From Diphasiastrum complanatum (Eukaryota > Streptophyta > Lycopodiopsida > Lycopodiales > Lycopodiaceae), in assembly GCA_029204225.1 (NCBI GenBank), contig MU833208.1, positions 1 to 59,656 of the forward strand: 59,656 nucleotides of DNA, in the 5' to 3' direction. A program made the position numbers and the translations under genes. The notes under the pieces are model-generated. The model searched no databases and had not been told where the DNA came from. It saw only the letters and a program-made list of their open reading frames with translations. Positions 23,001 through 29,736 of the stretch are shown piece after piece (position 1 is the stretch's first letter; the number at the start of each line of letters is the position of its first letter).

Positions 23001-25395
23001 TGCTGCAGAAGTCGTGAATTGTTTGTTGGAGGTCTGGTGTATACCACTGAAATATATAGGAGTTTTCTTTTGTATAAATTACATGAATTGATGGTGAGCA
23101 GGTACATCGGCATATCGTCCTCCTTGTCAGACATGCTGGCAAGTTTGGCGCTTTTGGCATCAGCCGTCATCCTGACTTGATGAACAAGGAGCTCAAGTTT
23201 GAAAGGTAAGCAGATAGATTTACAAAGTTCATGCAAGAAATAAATGGATAATTTACGATGGTAAATCTTTCCATACAGAAGATTCTGTGGCTCCTGGGCC
23301 TGAAGGATAGACCTGTTTTTGTGTCATATACACTCAGCACTTAGTCTACACTTATGATTGCTTTTGAGTTTCAATTTTGGTATGCAACATGCAGAAGCCT
23401 AAATGCTTTGTTCAGTTAGTGAATGAACTTTATTGTACTATGCTTTGTTCAGCTAGTAGGAAGTACTATGCTTTGCAATGTGTTTGGAATCATTTTACAT
23501 CCCTATTAAAAAAAAAAAAACAGACAAAAAAAAATTGTAGCATTCCGTTCCGGAACACTCCCGGATCCTGGAACTGTTTTGGAACACAGCATTCCCTAAC
23601 TCGATGCTTCTTAGCTGTAAACCCAAGCTTGCAGTATAAGGTTTAAATGACATAATAAATTGCAATCACGTGGTCCATATAGCTGTCCCTATTCAAAATT
23701 TATCAGGTTCAAAGGAGATTCATAATGGTACTCAGTCAAGTTTGAGCAGAACCATAATTTAGCTTTTGTTGCAAGATAAAATCAGTAGGCAATGCATGGG
23801 AGAGGTAAAGGTGTGGCAGATGCTCAAGGAGACCAAGCACTTGCTGCTGAACAAGGACTGGGTGCTAATGATTCTTTGACTAGTTTTGATATTAAGGACA
23901 ACTTTGATTTCTCCCAAAATTTGTATGCCCATTTATCTGGAGGAAAACAAGCTCATCACTTGAAGTGGGCAAAGTATAAAGAGATTGTGTGCTCTGATTT
24001 GTTGGCTGAGTGTTAATCAGATAATCACTGGACTAATAATAGGCTTGAATTTATCAACCATTGTCTATTTTGGTGCTTTGCAGTATATCAAGCATTGTTG
24101 AAAACTTTGTGACAGCATATCAGCATTCACTTCATATGGTCCTGAAAGTTCGAGTCGGGCTTCCGGTTAGTGATGCTGGTATCTACAAAATGATGCTTCA
24201 ACTTATGTGTAGCTCCAAGCTGCCTCATAGTCAAAAATCTAAGTATAAACTCATAATTTTTTTGTCCAAAATAAATTGTCAGATTTTCACTTCTATGTGT
24301 AGGTGGAACATAATGTCGATTCACGCAACTATGTTTGCTGGCGATCTCTCTCTCTCGATCTAACTATTTTAATGTGGCAACAGGTAAAGAGCTCTTCTAA
24401 AAGTAAAGTTTTTGCGAGGTTTGCAAGTGACTCGCAAATTTTTTGGGAATCTTGCAAACAGTGTTCCTTAGCCTTCTTTGCAAGTTTTGCAAAGTGACTC
24501 ACAAATTTGTACTAGTTTTGCCAGTAGCTTGCAAAACTCGGAAACGATCTTTGAGCTACTTTTATAATGCCAAGAATTCTGAGTATCTGCCGGTTCGCAT
24601 CACACAGTTTCTTGACTTCCAAAGAGTTGCCCTTATGATATTATCCACTGTCTTGCATGGATGTTGGATTGCGTTGTCATAGTGTTGTGAGGCATTGGAA
24701 AAGCATGCAGCACAGGCAAAACAGCTCTGGAAAAAGTATATCTTTTGTCCTGTAAAATTTTGTTCCATGATCTAGATAGAGGGATGTATCTTTCTGATGT
24801 TCCATTTTTGCTAAGTGGCTGAAGTATCTATTCTTCCTGTTTGACTGTAAACTTCTCATTTCAATCCTTGTTTATGGTTCCTCTCTTTTGTTCAAGCACA
24901 TACAGATGGTTGTTAGAAGGGAAACGGAGTGGTACACAGCTGACTTTTGGTTTACCGCAAAAAGTTGAACCTAATGACCCAGATGATGTTGCTGCCTCCA
25001 AAAGAACAGATACGGTCTCTCGACAACCAGGAACAATTCAATCTGCAGTTACTGCTGCTAGGACTTGCTCCAAAATTTCTGAGCATCACCATAGGAAGAA
25101 GACATGTGCAAGTAATTGTCCTCCCCACAAAATGCTTCATTCTGTTCCAAAGAGGCATGCAAGGAAGGACGGTATGTCAAACCTGAGCTTGTGTCGTGGT
25201 AGTGTAGCTGCTGCTGCTGCAGAGGAGCCTCTGATATCACTCAATAAAGTTGCTAGCTGTAGTAATAATACCAAAAAGAATAAGAGGGCAAATGCCAGTG
25301 CAACATTTGCTCAAAGGAAGTTTCCTCTGAAATATCACTCCATAGAGCTACTGTCTACCACAGGCATAACAAGGATTCCTGCTTTTTTTTGTTGA
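5014..25395 (+). CDS. Vasohibin-like tubulin carboxypeptidase (ten exons, 5' end not found)
   Basis: Split gene. Exons: 5014-5080, 5223-5296, 5496-5591, 5703-5765, 22397-22456, 23102-23205, 24084-24165, 24303-24383, 24683-24735, 24906-25395. All introns are GT-AG and phases match, giving about 389 residues. Vasohibins are transglutaminase-like cysteine proteases that, with the small partner SVBP, remove the C-terminal tyrosine of alpha-tubulin. From exon 2 to exon 9 the product aligns with human VASH1 (recalled) essentially without gaps: RLKAVQQ/FICSFQYKHT, RPLIRIMDTAK, PIKCVEAVFLAIYLT, VERIPLGFKT, RHIVLLVRHAGKFGAFGISR, ALEKHA. The triad Cys-His-Ser sits at spacing 35 and 17, as in VASH1 C169/H204/S221. 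Lys before Cys, Arg before His, Arg after Ser and the Tyr of QYKHT (VASH1 Y134) are also kept. About 80 N-terminal residues relative to VASH1 are unaccounted for. No stop interrupts the exons, so it looks functional. No SVBP was seen. Confidence 0.9.
5223..5296 (+). CDS. Vasohibin-like gene, exon 2
   Basis: Acceptor CATATACAG, donor GTCCAT. Frame from ATG 5225: MRRPQLPANFF then ARLKAVQQ, matching VASH1 ERLEAVQR residue for residue. ATG 5225 is in frame and is an alternative start if exon 1 is rejected. Confidence 0.85.
5496..5591 (+). CDS. Vasohibin-like gene, exon 3
   Basis: Acceptor ATACTGCAG, donor GTATCC; 32 codons, phase 0. It contains QYKHT (VASH1 QYNHT, including the substrate-site Tyr) and FRPLIRIMDTAK (VASH1 SRPLTGLMDLAK). 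The basic residues equivalent to VASH1 K146 and R148 are kept. Confidence 0.9.
5703..5765 (+). CDS. Vasohibin-like gene, exon 4 with catalytic cysteine
   Basis: Acceptor TTAGAGGCAG, donor GTAAGT; 21 codons, phase 0. It reads MIYSPQPIKCVEAVFLAIYL, matching VASH1 around LPIKCLEAVILGIYLT. The catalytic Cys codon is TGT at 5730-5732. The start at 5703 is chosen over an AG at 5694 because it keeps the alignment ungapped. Confidence 0.92.
5766..6070. other. Intron sequence, nothing recognised
   Basis: AT-rich with no coherent frame. The stretches at 5870-5950 and 5990-6060 share AAGTGGCCA/AGTGGCCATC-like words, perhaps a decayed repeat. Confidence 0.4.
6071..7060 (-). mobile_element. LINE-B: ORF1 end plus endonuclease domain of a non-LTR retrotransposon
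   Basis: Read on the minus strand. At about 7045-6815 broken frames give the ORF1 C-terminal region: VEAKQFLETTL, then ATLIIRFDSLESRREALQRR and LQGTTIYKDHDLTYI. At about 6640-6071 comes the start of ORF2, an exonuclease-endonuclease-phosphatase (EEP) domain: ADDPIDLIIRYDSLLFMEID, GVACLYRESLHLIIEF, VVECYFPP and ILTGNRNAKTA. The last motif is normally GDFNAR; here the catalytic Asp is replaced (GNRNA), so the nuclease is dead. No reverse transcriptase follows, so the 3' part was lost. The 5' side abuts the truncated LTR at 7091. Confidence 0.82.
7091..7474 (+). repeat. 5' LTR (truncated at its left end)
   Basis: Matches 9476-9857. It lacks the first 74 bp present in the 3' LTR; the break coincides with the 5' edge of LINE-B. 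It ends TTTCCTACA. Confidence 0.92.
7475..7486 (+). promoter_or_regulatory. Primer-binding site (initiator tRNA-Met)
   Basis: TGGTATCAGAGC directly after the LTR end, complementary to the 3' end of plant initiator tRNA-Met and typical of Ty1/copia elements. Confidence 0.93.
7500..8180 (+). repeat. Recurring GGCGCC-type motif in the element leader
   Basis: GCAGGAGGGCGCC or close variants occur near 7611, 7694, 7811, 7924 and 8167, and related GGCGCC words near 7510, 7650 and 7738. Spacing is about 83, 117, 113 and 243, roughly multiples of 115. The leader is otherwise non-coding. Confidence 0.5.
8310..9296 (+). CDS. Gag-like ORF of the non-autonomous LTR element (328 residues)
   Basis: The only long open frame inside the element. 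Near the N-terminus (residues about 15-31) it has MLDGTNYSSWSCKLRF, the start of copia-type Gag (L-G-NY--W-). After that it departs from any Gag I know: no zinc knuckle and no protease. A hydrophobic stretch at about residues 140-180 (ending LLIIFSLCYIVSILLCIG) could be a membrane segment. It ends shortly before the purine tract. It may be a Gag remnant fused to unrelated sequence or chance open sequence, and its function is unknown. Confidence 0.5.
   Translation: MARDLGAIRTCSGEDMLDGTNYSSWSCKLRFGINVTIKLFHWFDHCLSTSTSLHRNVGMVEHSSSLEPFVANDGCVSEELYEQASQVNVLEKAEIKHSLKPFCTNGGGGKIMSISTLVQSGVLLDFLGVQSGKLLVFFLKMVGSRFSHGLLIIFSLCYIVSILLCIGNGLRKVFGQQGPNLEHFVAVGQPATASCWLSESLQDSKASFYLGGNTHTSPKSIPYADFPVLMLTSYDDGVALPSAGEQIIDSKIREDVMIKEYHTLLYVSCGKKTYGVMWEPLMDCKSIFRLVAGFLVTNFGWSMLVFTLQLDARALRILHLFYIGHDWG
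9394..9401 (+). other. Polypurine tract
   Basis: AAGGAGGG immediately before the 3' LTR start TGTTAG; primer for plus-strand synthesis. Confidence 0.85.
9402..9857 (+). repeat. 3' LTR (456 bp)
   Basis: Complete LTR, TGTTAGAAAT to TTCCTACA. It contains a pyrimidine-rich stretch TTCTTCTTCTTCCTC near the end, shared with the left copy. Confidence 0.92.
9858..10387. other. Unassigned; minus-strand coiled-coil-like ORF and a TTGCCTG cluster
   Basis: A minus-strand frame (9881-10183, 100 residues) has Leu/Ile/Val spaced like heptads (LKQEISQLKATVATCV, SKIVLLKQ), but no family is recognised. Between about 10170 and 10325, TTGCCTG and its complement CAGGCAA occur repeatedly in both orientations, with the core TTTTGCCTGCACAGCAGGCA able to form a small hairpin. 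No gene is called. Confidence 0.35.
10388..10639 (+). pseudogene. Ty1/copia integrase C-terminal fragment
   Basis: From about 10441 the frame reads RTPFEMLFKRRPSVNFLRTF, GCTCYV and RRGIFVGYSEVSKAYKVY, the conserved region after the copia integrase core (TP-E---G-KP---LR-FG, then GIF-GYS--SKAY). It stops at 10637. No reverse transcriptase follows. It is a scrap of about 200 bp with unrelated sequence upstream in the same frame. Confidence 0.8.
10640..10859. other. No gene recognised
   Basis: Short stretch between the copia fragment and LINE-C. The part from about 10780 may be the distal end of the inverted LINE-C segment (3' of its ORF1). Confidence 0.4.
10860..11996 (+). mobile_element. LINE-C: non-LTR retrotransposon with inverted 5' segment
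   Basis: Two parts in opposite orientation. On the minus strand, 10860-11105 encodes the ORF1 C-terminal region (KFLETTLGHSNQ, KATLIIHFKTLEERWSFLRL, LRGTNLFLDDDLSFLQ), clearly related to LINE-B ORF1. On the plus strand, about 11105-11960 encodes the EEP endonuclease: DLIDFIDSGDILLFTETHE, GSGGVACLYKNAI, GHILLLGDFNARTRS, SVVDYLMGSPSLLPH, SNHSFLSFQL. The GDFNAR motif is intact; the final SDH-type motif reads SNH. Stops and frameshifts occur near 11350, 11440, 11690 and 11735. The arrangement fits 5' inversion by twin priming. The element breaks off near 11996 without a reverse transcriptase. Confidence 0.83.
12648..12911 (-). pseudogene. Gypsy A reverse transcriptase palm fragment
   Basis: 87 residues covering RT motifs 3 and 4: YFTKIDLRTGYHQ, with the first metal-binding Asp present, then FGLTNAQTTFQQMMN. 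The catalytic YxDD box would lie further along (about 12600) and is not intact. Confidence 0.85.
13025..13624 (-). pseudogene. Gypsy A protease and linker frame
   Basis: Longest clean frame of gypsy A (199 residues). The retropepsin core is at residues 5-22 (VNILLHSGSSHNFINSRL), where the catalytic Asp is replaced by His; gypsy B has DNGSTHNLIN at the same place. LACTDLIFGYEWLF and the linker ending FQDVFPTELPHGLG lead into the reverse transcriptase. Confidence 0.85.
14041..14928 (-). other. Unassigned; probable leader of a minus-strand LTR element
   Basis: Lies between the truncated Gag of gypsy A and a primer site at 14929. No Gag frame is visible, so either it is a long leader or it belongs to another element. 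Nothing else is recognised. Confidence 0.35.
14929..14940 (-). promoter_or_regulatory. Primer-binding site of a minus-strand LTR element
   Basis: The minus strand reads TGGTATCAAAGC, a one-base variant of the initiator tRNA-Met site. The matching LTR should lie at higher coordinates, its end being the TACA just above; its other end is not resolved. Confidence 0.65.
14941..17300. other. Intron sequence, partly LTR-like, no gene recognised
   Basis: The first few hundred bases probably belong to the LTR attached to the primer site at 14929. Beyond that I see only short, incoherent frames on both strands. Confidence 0.35.
17301..17580. repeat. Near-perfect 280-bp foldback (inverted repeat, almost no loop)
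   Basis: The two arms are reverse complements around a centre at about 17436/17437 (CATGCCGGCGTG). Starting from the centre they stay paired for over 110 bp with about four mismatches, some of them C/T changes, then an insertion of about 8 bases in the right arm, after which pairing resumes to the ends (ACTCC...GGAGT). A transcript would fold into a long hairpin. It looks like a foldback MITE or a young inverted duplication. No target-site duplication is obvious. Confidence 0.9.
17816..17986. repeat. Inverted repeat, 55-bp arms and 61-bp loop
   Basis: 17816-17870 and 17932-17986 are reverse complements at about 50 of 55 positions. The right arm ends GGAAGCTCTACAA. Sequence just after it (ATTGATGTTCATTCAATGTTC) resembles 21930-21965, so this belongs to a dispersed repeat family. 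Confidence 0.8.
17987..20400. other. Intron sequence, no gene recognised
   Basis: AT-rich with short frames only. The last part may already belong to the decayed gypsy element that follows. Confidence 0.35.
20400..21514 (+). mobile_element. Decayed Ty3/gypsy chromovirus 3' end
   Basis: Strongly mutated. Near 20560 LVMDFIKG matches the integrase start (-MDFI-GLP). At 21190-21300 RVGIEFEKLVLPKRVTVHSI resembles the region after integrase (A-KLELP-RVTVHPVFH). At 21395-21505 YLIWIEYFEEAESCKSF and YLRIEMHLREG resemble the chromodomain and C-terminal tail. A purine tract TAAGGAGGGAAGTA (21501-21514) ends the internal region. The left limit is approximate. Confidence 0.65.
21515..21860 (+). mobile_element. 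Probable LTR start of the decayed chromovirus
   Basis: TGTAACATCCC directly after the purine tract, a common start for gypsy LTRs. The right end is not defined. Confidence 0.5.
21861..22396. other. End of intron 4; repeat-like, no gene seen
   Basis: 21885-21970 shares words with 17970-18040 (GGCTCTACAA; ATTGAT-TTCATTCAATGTTCTTA-type). It ends at the polypyrimidine-poor acceptor CAACATTTCAG of exon 5. Confidence 0.4.
22397..22456 (+). CDS. Vasohibin-like gene, exon 5
   Basis: 20 codons, phase 0 on both sides, acceptor CATTTCAG and donor GTATTT. SDLVDVERIPLGFKTLAEGQ aligns without gaps to VASH1 NSMPTLERFPISFKTYFSGN. Confidence 0.9.
22457..23101 (+). other. Intron 5 of the vasohibin-like gene
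   Basis: 645 bp, GT-AG. Frames on both strands inside it show no similarity I recognise. Confidence 0.8.
23102..23205 (+). CDS. Vasohibin-like gene, exon 6 with catalytic His and Ser
   Basis: Acceptor GGTGAGCAG, donor GTAAGC; 34 codons plus two bases. RHIVLLVRHAGKFGAFGISR matches VASH1 RHIVLGVNFAGRYGALGMSR. The His codon CAT is at 23111-23113, the Ser codon AGC at about 23162-23164. PDLMNKELKF matches EDLMYKPPAF. This is the best conserved part of the protein. Confidence 0.95.
23206..24083 (+). other. Intron 6, holding a 74-codon ORF of unknown origin
   Basis: 878 bp, GT-AG. Within it a frame at 23792-24016 (+) is unusually protein-like (SLTSFDIKDNFDFSQNLYAH, HHLKWAKYKEIVC), but I recognise no family, and including it would interrupt the vasohibin alignment. 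It may be a retroelement scrap or a chance frame. Poly(A)-rich spots at about 23508 and 23527 lie upstream of it. Confidence 0.45.
24084..24165 (+). CDS. Vasohibin-like gene, exon 7
   Basis: Acceptor TGCTTTGCAG, donor GTTAGT. The first base completes the Ser codon begun in exon 6. ISSIVENFVTAYQHSLHMVL and KVRVGLP align to VASH1 LSELVLDFEAAYGRCWHVLK, KVKLGQS. The donor at 24166 is chosen over GT at 24180 because only it keeps the phase with exon 8. Confidence 0.88.
24303..24383 (+). CDS. Vasohibin-like gene, exon 8
   Basis: 27 codons, phase 0, acceptor TATGTGTAG and donor GTAAAG. VEHNVDSRNYVCWRSLSLDL aligns ungapped to VASH1 VSHDPHSVEQIEWKHSVLDV (V, H, S, W and LD kept). The CT-rich codons for RSLSLDL are real coding sequence, not a microsatellite. 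Confidence 0.82.
24683..24735 (+). CDS. Vasohibin-like gene, exon 9
   Basis: Acceptor TTGTCATAG, donor GTATAT; 17 codons plus two bases. CCEALEKHAAQAKQLWK matches VASH1 FRKELERHARDMRLKI, keeping LE-HA. Confidence 0.82.
24906..25395 (+). CDS. Vasohibin-like gene, exon 10 (C-terminal tail and stop)
   Basis: Acceptor CACATACAG at 24905. The first base completes a Lys codon from exon 9; 162 residues follow to TGA at 25393-25395. The tail is polar and basic with Ser, Lys and His clusters (HHHRKK, NNTKKNKR), a short Ala run and several Cys. It shows no obvious domain, like the disordered basic tails of animal vasohibins, which help microtubule binding. It could end earlier by an unseen splice. Confidence 0.75.
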
Positions 25396-26728
25396 AGAAA
25401 GCGACACCATCATTTTTGTGTTCTTGCTGCTAGCCGCCTCTGCCAATTAGGAAAGGTTAAACCTTCCAAGATGAGTAAAAATCAAATCAGTGCTTTATGA
25501 TACCTCTATTTGCTTATTTCCTATTAGACAGGCTATTTACAATGGAGCACTCTTCATTTTGGCATAGAAGCCAATAATCCCTTTGACTCTTAAGAGAACC
25601 TTCCCTGTGACTTGAGGTTGAGTACAATCCAATAACAGGACTTAGAAATGTATTAGTTTGTGATTTAAATATACCCATTCCTTTGTGGTATTTCTGCTTT
25701 GCTTTTCCTTGGTTACCCATGTTTTAGAAGAGAACCTCTTCTGCTTTTCTGGCAGAAATGGAACATCGGTTTAAGATGCATTTCAGGATATAGGATATGT
25801 GGCTTACTCATGCCCTTAAGCTGCAGAATGATGCAGCTAGGTTATAGAGTTTGGACTGGAGTAGGATAAGCATTTCAATTGAACATCAATCCAATGATTG
25901 AAATCATATGGATATTCCAAGTGGATATGAGTTGATGGCTGTGACCTCTAGTGTGTTGCTCATGAAAGAAAAGCTTATAAGGAGTGTAAATTCCAGAACT
26001 CCCAAGATGTTCTTCCAAGGTGGAGGCCATGTTGGCTTTGTTTGAGGTAGAAGTCACTTATTACATAATTAAGAGTTACTTTCTTCATCTTGGTAATTCA
26101 TTGATGATGTCCAGGAGATTATAATGTCATATCAGATTAGGTTTTTCTAGGCATGTGATGAGCATGAATAGATTGCTATATCTATGATGCAAGATCACCT
26201 TCGTTAATCACAGCGGGACTTTATATTGTGTGAAAATTGTAGGCAAGTTTTTCACACATCATTCCTTTTGACACATAAGGCTTCCGAGCTGAAGGTTGGG
26301 AGATACAGACTAGAAACCGAGGAAGGGAAAAAAAATGTTATTGTAATAAGTATTGGGGCAGTAGAGAAGATTGTAGCGGTGAAGAATAGATTTTCAATCT
26401 GCCATTTTGCATGCTCATTTGACTCCTATAATATTGGATTGTGGGGTTGAGTAGATCTTCTTCGGATATCTCATGACGATCTAAAGTCGTCATTATGTTC
26501 TCATTTTGTGACACCATCATCACTCTCTAACATCATAATAGGTCATCATCATCATTCCTCACGTTCATGTATAAGTCCGTTCTCAATCACAAGCATAATG
26601 ACTAGTAGAAAACTTTGAGTTGGCTTTAAAAAAATCCTTATCCAAACCATCTTCTAAGCTCAATCCACACGTGTGAATTCTGGAAATTTGATCACATATT
26701 GGATCTTAGTTATTCATATTTCTTCACA
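25396..26728. other. 3' flank of the vasohibin-like gene, then probable copia LTR
   Basis: The first few hundred bases should hold the 3' UTR, but no strong AATAAA was noted. The last several hundred bases up to 26728 should be the LTR belonging to the primer site that follows; its start is unresolved. Confidence 0.4.
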
Positions 26729-26740
26729 TGGTATCCGAGC
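26729..26740 (+). promoter_or_regulatory. Primer-binding site of a copia element
   Basis: TGGTATCCGAGC, one base off the initiator tRNA-Met site, right after TTCTTCACA (LTR end). A Gag frame of the copia type begins 576 bp downstream. Confidence 0.78.
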
Positions 26741-27315
26741 TTTTGGTGTAGGTTATTGAAGGATCAGCCATCTTCAGCAAGGATTTGGAGGAGTTATTAA
26801 TTCTAGAGCATGCGAGATTGATTTCTACTAAAAAATCAAACATTTTTCATGTGTAGAATTGATTTTTTGTAAATCAAAACTTAATATAGAGTTGTGATCT
26901 TGAAGTAGGCCGATCTCACACTTCACTTACTGGATTTGGGTGCCTTTAATTGCATTAGGAAGGTCTTATTGAAGGCTACAAGATTCTATATCGAGTTTAT
27001 AGCATTTGCATGTAGAATTTGCAAGATTCAATTTTTTGTACTTTTGTCAAAACCCTAAATTTGTTTGGATGTCTTATGTTTGAGGTTGCTGGACCTTTTA
27101 AGAGTGTGTTTCAAGTTTAGAAAGTACAAAAGTTCATGAGATTGTAGGTTGATCGTGTGTTGATCAAGAATCTTCCATTCTATGTGTTGATTTTGCTAGG
27201 TTTGGTGCAAGAAAGAGATTTGTGAGGTTTCTCTTCTTGAGTTCATTTGTTGACATTCAAGAGAGTGCTTTGTGCATTGGAATAGATTGAAAGAGAAGAT
27301 CAAGTCAATTGCAAC

Positions 27316-28066
27316 ATGAAAACCACAAGTGGAGACTTTATGTTGGAAAGCAATAATAGGCTTACCTCAAGCAACTATTCTACTTGGAAGGTGAGAATGG
27401 AGTCTCTCCTTGAGATGAATGAGTTGTTGGACATTGTTGTAGGAGTGGAACAAAGGCCTTTGGCACAACAAGATCAAATGGGGTATGACAAGAGAGTTAA
27501 AAGAGCTCTAGACATGATAAAGATGAATGTTGCTAATGAGCTTCTCAAGGAAGCTGGTAAGTGCACATCATCTTTTGAGGCTTGGGAAGCTTTGAAGAAG
27601 CTTTATAAATCCAAGTCTACATCAAGAGTACTTACTCTTAGAAGGCAAATTTTTCAAAGTATGCAAATGAAGGAAGAGATGCTCTTGCTTTTGTGTTGCA
27701 TTTGATGATGAGCTAGTATGTATTGATGAGAGCATCAAGGAGGTAGAACTTGTTCAAGTTGTTTTTAATTGCTTGTTGAATGATCATGCTAACCTTGTTC
27801 AAAGCTTTGCTATTCAAAGAACCTTGCCAAGCATTGTGGATTTGCAAGAGATTTTGGTGAATGAGTTTAGGCTTCAAGCAAGAGGTAGATCTACATCAAC
27901 ATCTCATTATGAAGAGGAGGCCATGTTTATCAAAGGCAAATTCAAGGGCAGAGGTAAAAGCAAATGGTCTAAAGGGCACGATCAAGGCGAGACTTTTTCT
28001 TTTGGCAAAAAGGAAGACAGATCCAAGTTAAGATGCTTTTATTATGATGATGATTACAATAAATAG
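27316..28066 (+). pseudogene. Copia Gag (frameshifted)
   Basis: The first frame (27316-27705) reads LESNNRLTSSNYSTWKVRME, ASSFEAWEAL-type motifs (CTSSFEAWEALKKLYKSKS) and LTLRRQIFQSMQMKEE: Gag polyprotein of copia elements. A frameshift near 27690 moves to the second frame (27773-28066) with LPSIVDLQEILVNEF and a basic stretch KGKFKGRGKSKWSKG before a degraded zinc knuckle (CFYYDDDYN, lacking later Cys and His). No protease or pol follows. The same family appears as a fragment at 49178-49368 (-). Confidence 0.88.
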
Positions 28067-28487
<421 letters not shown>

Positions 28488-28628
28488 AAATATGGTATAG
28501 ATCCAAAATGGCATGGAATAGCTACAAAGCTTTGGTTCTTCATCAAAAATTATGAGAATAACTACACATATTGATGGAGTTTGAGATAGCTCAAGGTAGA
28601 ACCACATCCATCCACCTTTCAATCACAT

Positions 28629-28702
28629 CTAAATAGAAAACTAGAGTCTATGTGGCATTTGTCACCTAAATAGAAAACTAGAGTCTATGTGACATTTGTC
28701 AC
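28629..28702. repeat. 37-bp tandem duplication
   Basis: CTAAATAGAAAACTAGAGTC and the following 17 bases occur twice in a row with about one difference, shortly before an LTR. Confidence 0.9.
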
Positions 28703-28722
28703 ATCTCATGCATGTATCTCTA

Positions 28723-28959
28723 TGTTAGAACCAATGATAAACTTGTTATTGTTTACGATTTACTGTTGACAATTGTTACCAGCTGTAAGTAGTTGTAGGC
28801 TAGTCTATAGTCAACTACTAGTTTTCTCTCTATATATATATTCAAGGTTCATTGTACTCTCTTTCAGTTAGTGTGATCTACAATAATTGTGTGCTCTTCC
28901 TCCTCCTTATGGTGATTGCTTATGATGAATGATTGTGAGTGCTTATCGGATTCTTGACA
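28723..28959 (+). repeat. Short copia LTR (237 bp)
   Basis: TGTTAGAACC ... ATTCTTGACA, followed at once by a perfect primer site. Contains TATATATATA near the middle (possible TATA element). No second copy was found in the window. Confidence 0.8.
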
Positions 28960-28971
28960 TGGTATCAGAGC
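28960..28971 (+). promoter_or_regulatory. Primer-binding site
   Basis: TGGTATCAGAGC, exact initiator tRNA-Met complement, directly after the LTR. Confidence 0.9.
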
Positions 28972-29736
28972 TCCTCTGATCCTGAGTGCCTGACTATTGG
29001 GTTTGGCTTGTCACTGGCTCCGTACTGAGGTGAGATAGTCCTTCACAGGAGGTGAATGCAAGAAAACTTACAGTGTTGATGAAAATAGTCTCTTGAGCAG
29101 ATTGTAGGCATTGAAACATGGTAGGAAGTGCTTGAACACTCTTTGAAGAGTTTATTCAGAGGATAAGGAGGCAAATACAGTGGGGAAACCATTGGCAACT
29201 GACTGGGATCGGTTTGGTGAACATTTGAGCATTTTGCAGCTTAAGCTGTAGTGAGAGAGTGTGTGAAGTAGCAACAACACTACTTGCATCATTTTCAGAT
29301 CATTGGAAGTGAGGCAAATCATTGTATTCATGTTACAAGAGGGCGACCTCAGTGTGGTGGAGAGCTGGAAGAAAACTCTCAGAGAAAGATTGACAAATGC
29401 CCGAAAACATGTTCTTCTATGTGACCTAGGATTTTAAGGTGGAAAACTGTGGATCCTTGGCTGTATAAAGCGATTTCTGGTGCTGTAAAAGCACGAGGCT
29501 GGGCGCCCTACTAGTGAGAAGCTGTTGTTGAAGGGTCGTATATGGCCGTGGAAAGTAGGAGCAGAGGGATTCGATACCAGCGATCAGCCATATCCAAGAA
29601 AGAAGCATATCCAAGGAAGGAGGAGGCGCACAGGAGGCTTGCGAATTAGTCGCGCGGCCAGTGGGAGGAAGACCTTAGCACATAAAAGTGTTTAGCATCT
29701 CCACAACTCCACTTTGGCGCACAGAAATTCTCCAGA
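28972..29736. other. Internal region after the LTR, no Gag or Pol recognised
   Basis: No copia Gag motif is visible downstream of the primer site, so the element is non-autonomous or truncated. Confidence 0.4.

Noticed and set aside
24303-24363. CTCTCTCTCTC in vasohibin exon 8 as a microsatellite
   Set aside because: Only about 11 bp, and the codons align with the conserved W-x-S-L-D region.
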